NCBI GenBank assembly: GCA_011048645.1
Contig: DSDR01000152.1
Span: 1-5,776 of the forward strand
Length of the DNA stretch: 5,776 nucleotides
Origin: Phycisphaerales bacterium
GTDB taxonomy: Bacteria > Planctomycetota > Phycisphaerae > Sedimentisphaerales > Anaerohalosphaeraceae
Direction of reading: 5' to 3'
A program made the position numbers and the translations under genes. Below the pieces are notes generated by a model. That model made no database searches and had not been told where the DNA came from. It saw only the letters and a program-made list of their open reading frames with translations. Shown here in pieces: positions 5,690 through 5,776 of this stretch (position 1 is the first letter of the stretch; every line of letters begins with the position of its first letter).

Positions 5690-5776
5690 TCATGCCGTTT
5701 CTTCACCGGCCGCCGGCGTCGGTGCAAGGGTCGCTGTACCGCCCGGTTCCGGTTTTACATCCCCTATTTCGGCAAA
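5690..5776 (-). CDS. C-terminal 28 residues of an unidentified protein
   Basis: The minus-strand frame is open from the window edge to TGA at 5692-5690 and gives a Pro/Ala/Thr/Gly-rich tail ending 'PTPAAGEETA'. It is in the same direction as the response regulator, 24 bases upstream of it. A partner histidine kinase would be a natural neighbour, but nothing in this short tail shows that. Confidence 0.5.
   Translation of the reverse strand, partial: FAEIGDVKPEPGGTATLAPTPAAGEETA

Noticed and set aside
1..5776. CRISPR array, tRNA, insertion sequence ends, attachment sites or defence island.
   Set aside because: No spaced direct repeats, cloverleaf, transposase or integrase motifs, or flanking terminal repeats were seen on either strand.

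Overview
This window reads as a chromosomal segment of a Gram-negative-type bacterium. My best guess is Planctomycetota, probably class Phycisphaerae. That guess is inference: it rests on remembered resemblance of the membrane-anchored BRCT-like protein, the DxN nucleotidyltransferase and the small two-helix membrane protein to proteins of that class, plus moderate to high GC. No rRNA, tRNA, CRISPR array, insertion sequence or phage gene is visible. The window is densely coded with short operons in alternating directions.

Layout. Bases 1-1280 (minus strand) hold a two-gene unit: a nucleotidyltransferase-fold protein (543-1280) followed 2 bases later by a secreted TPM-domain protein (540 to beyond position 1). 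A 404-base divergent intergenic region (1281-1684) follows, with a perfect inverted repeat, a good plus-strand promoter and a terminator-like hairpin. Bases 1685-3124 (plus) encode a 479-residue protein with an N-terminal membrane anchor, a long coiled coil, a small beta-rich domain and a C-terminal BRCT-like domain; this is the most unusual gene here. It converges on nnrE (NAD(P)H-hydrate epimerase, minus), with the two stop codons overlapping in a TTAA. nnrE and surE (plus) diverge from a compact double promoter whose abutting -35 boxes form the palindrome GTCAATTGAC. surE is translationally coupled (ATGA) to a small two-helix membrane protein with a probable NTF2-like domain (4670-5239). 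That gene converges, with a 3-base gap, on a single-domain CheY-like response regulator (5243-5665, minus). The regulator lies downstream of a gene of which only the last 28 codons are in the window.

Functionally, nnrE and surE are metabolite-repair and nucleotide housekeeping enzymes that could be co-regulated from the shared promoter. The TPM protein, the BRCT-like protein and the surE-coupled protein all appear to be envelope-associated. The response regulator has no output domain, so it probably acts through protein-protein contacts. I see no clear defence system or new enzyme pathway. The observations most worth a second look are the envelope-anchored BRCT-like architecture and the mirror-image nnrE/surE promoter, whose predicted start sites fall almost on the start codons.
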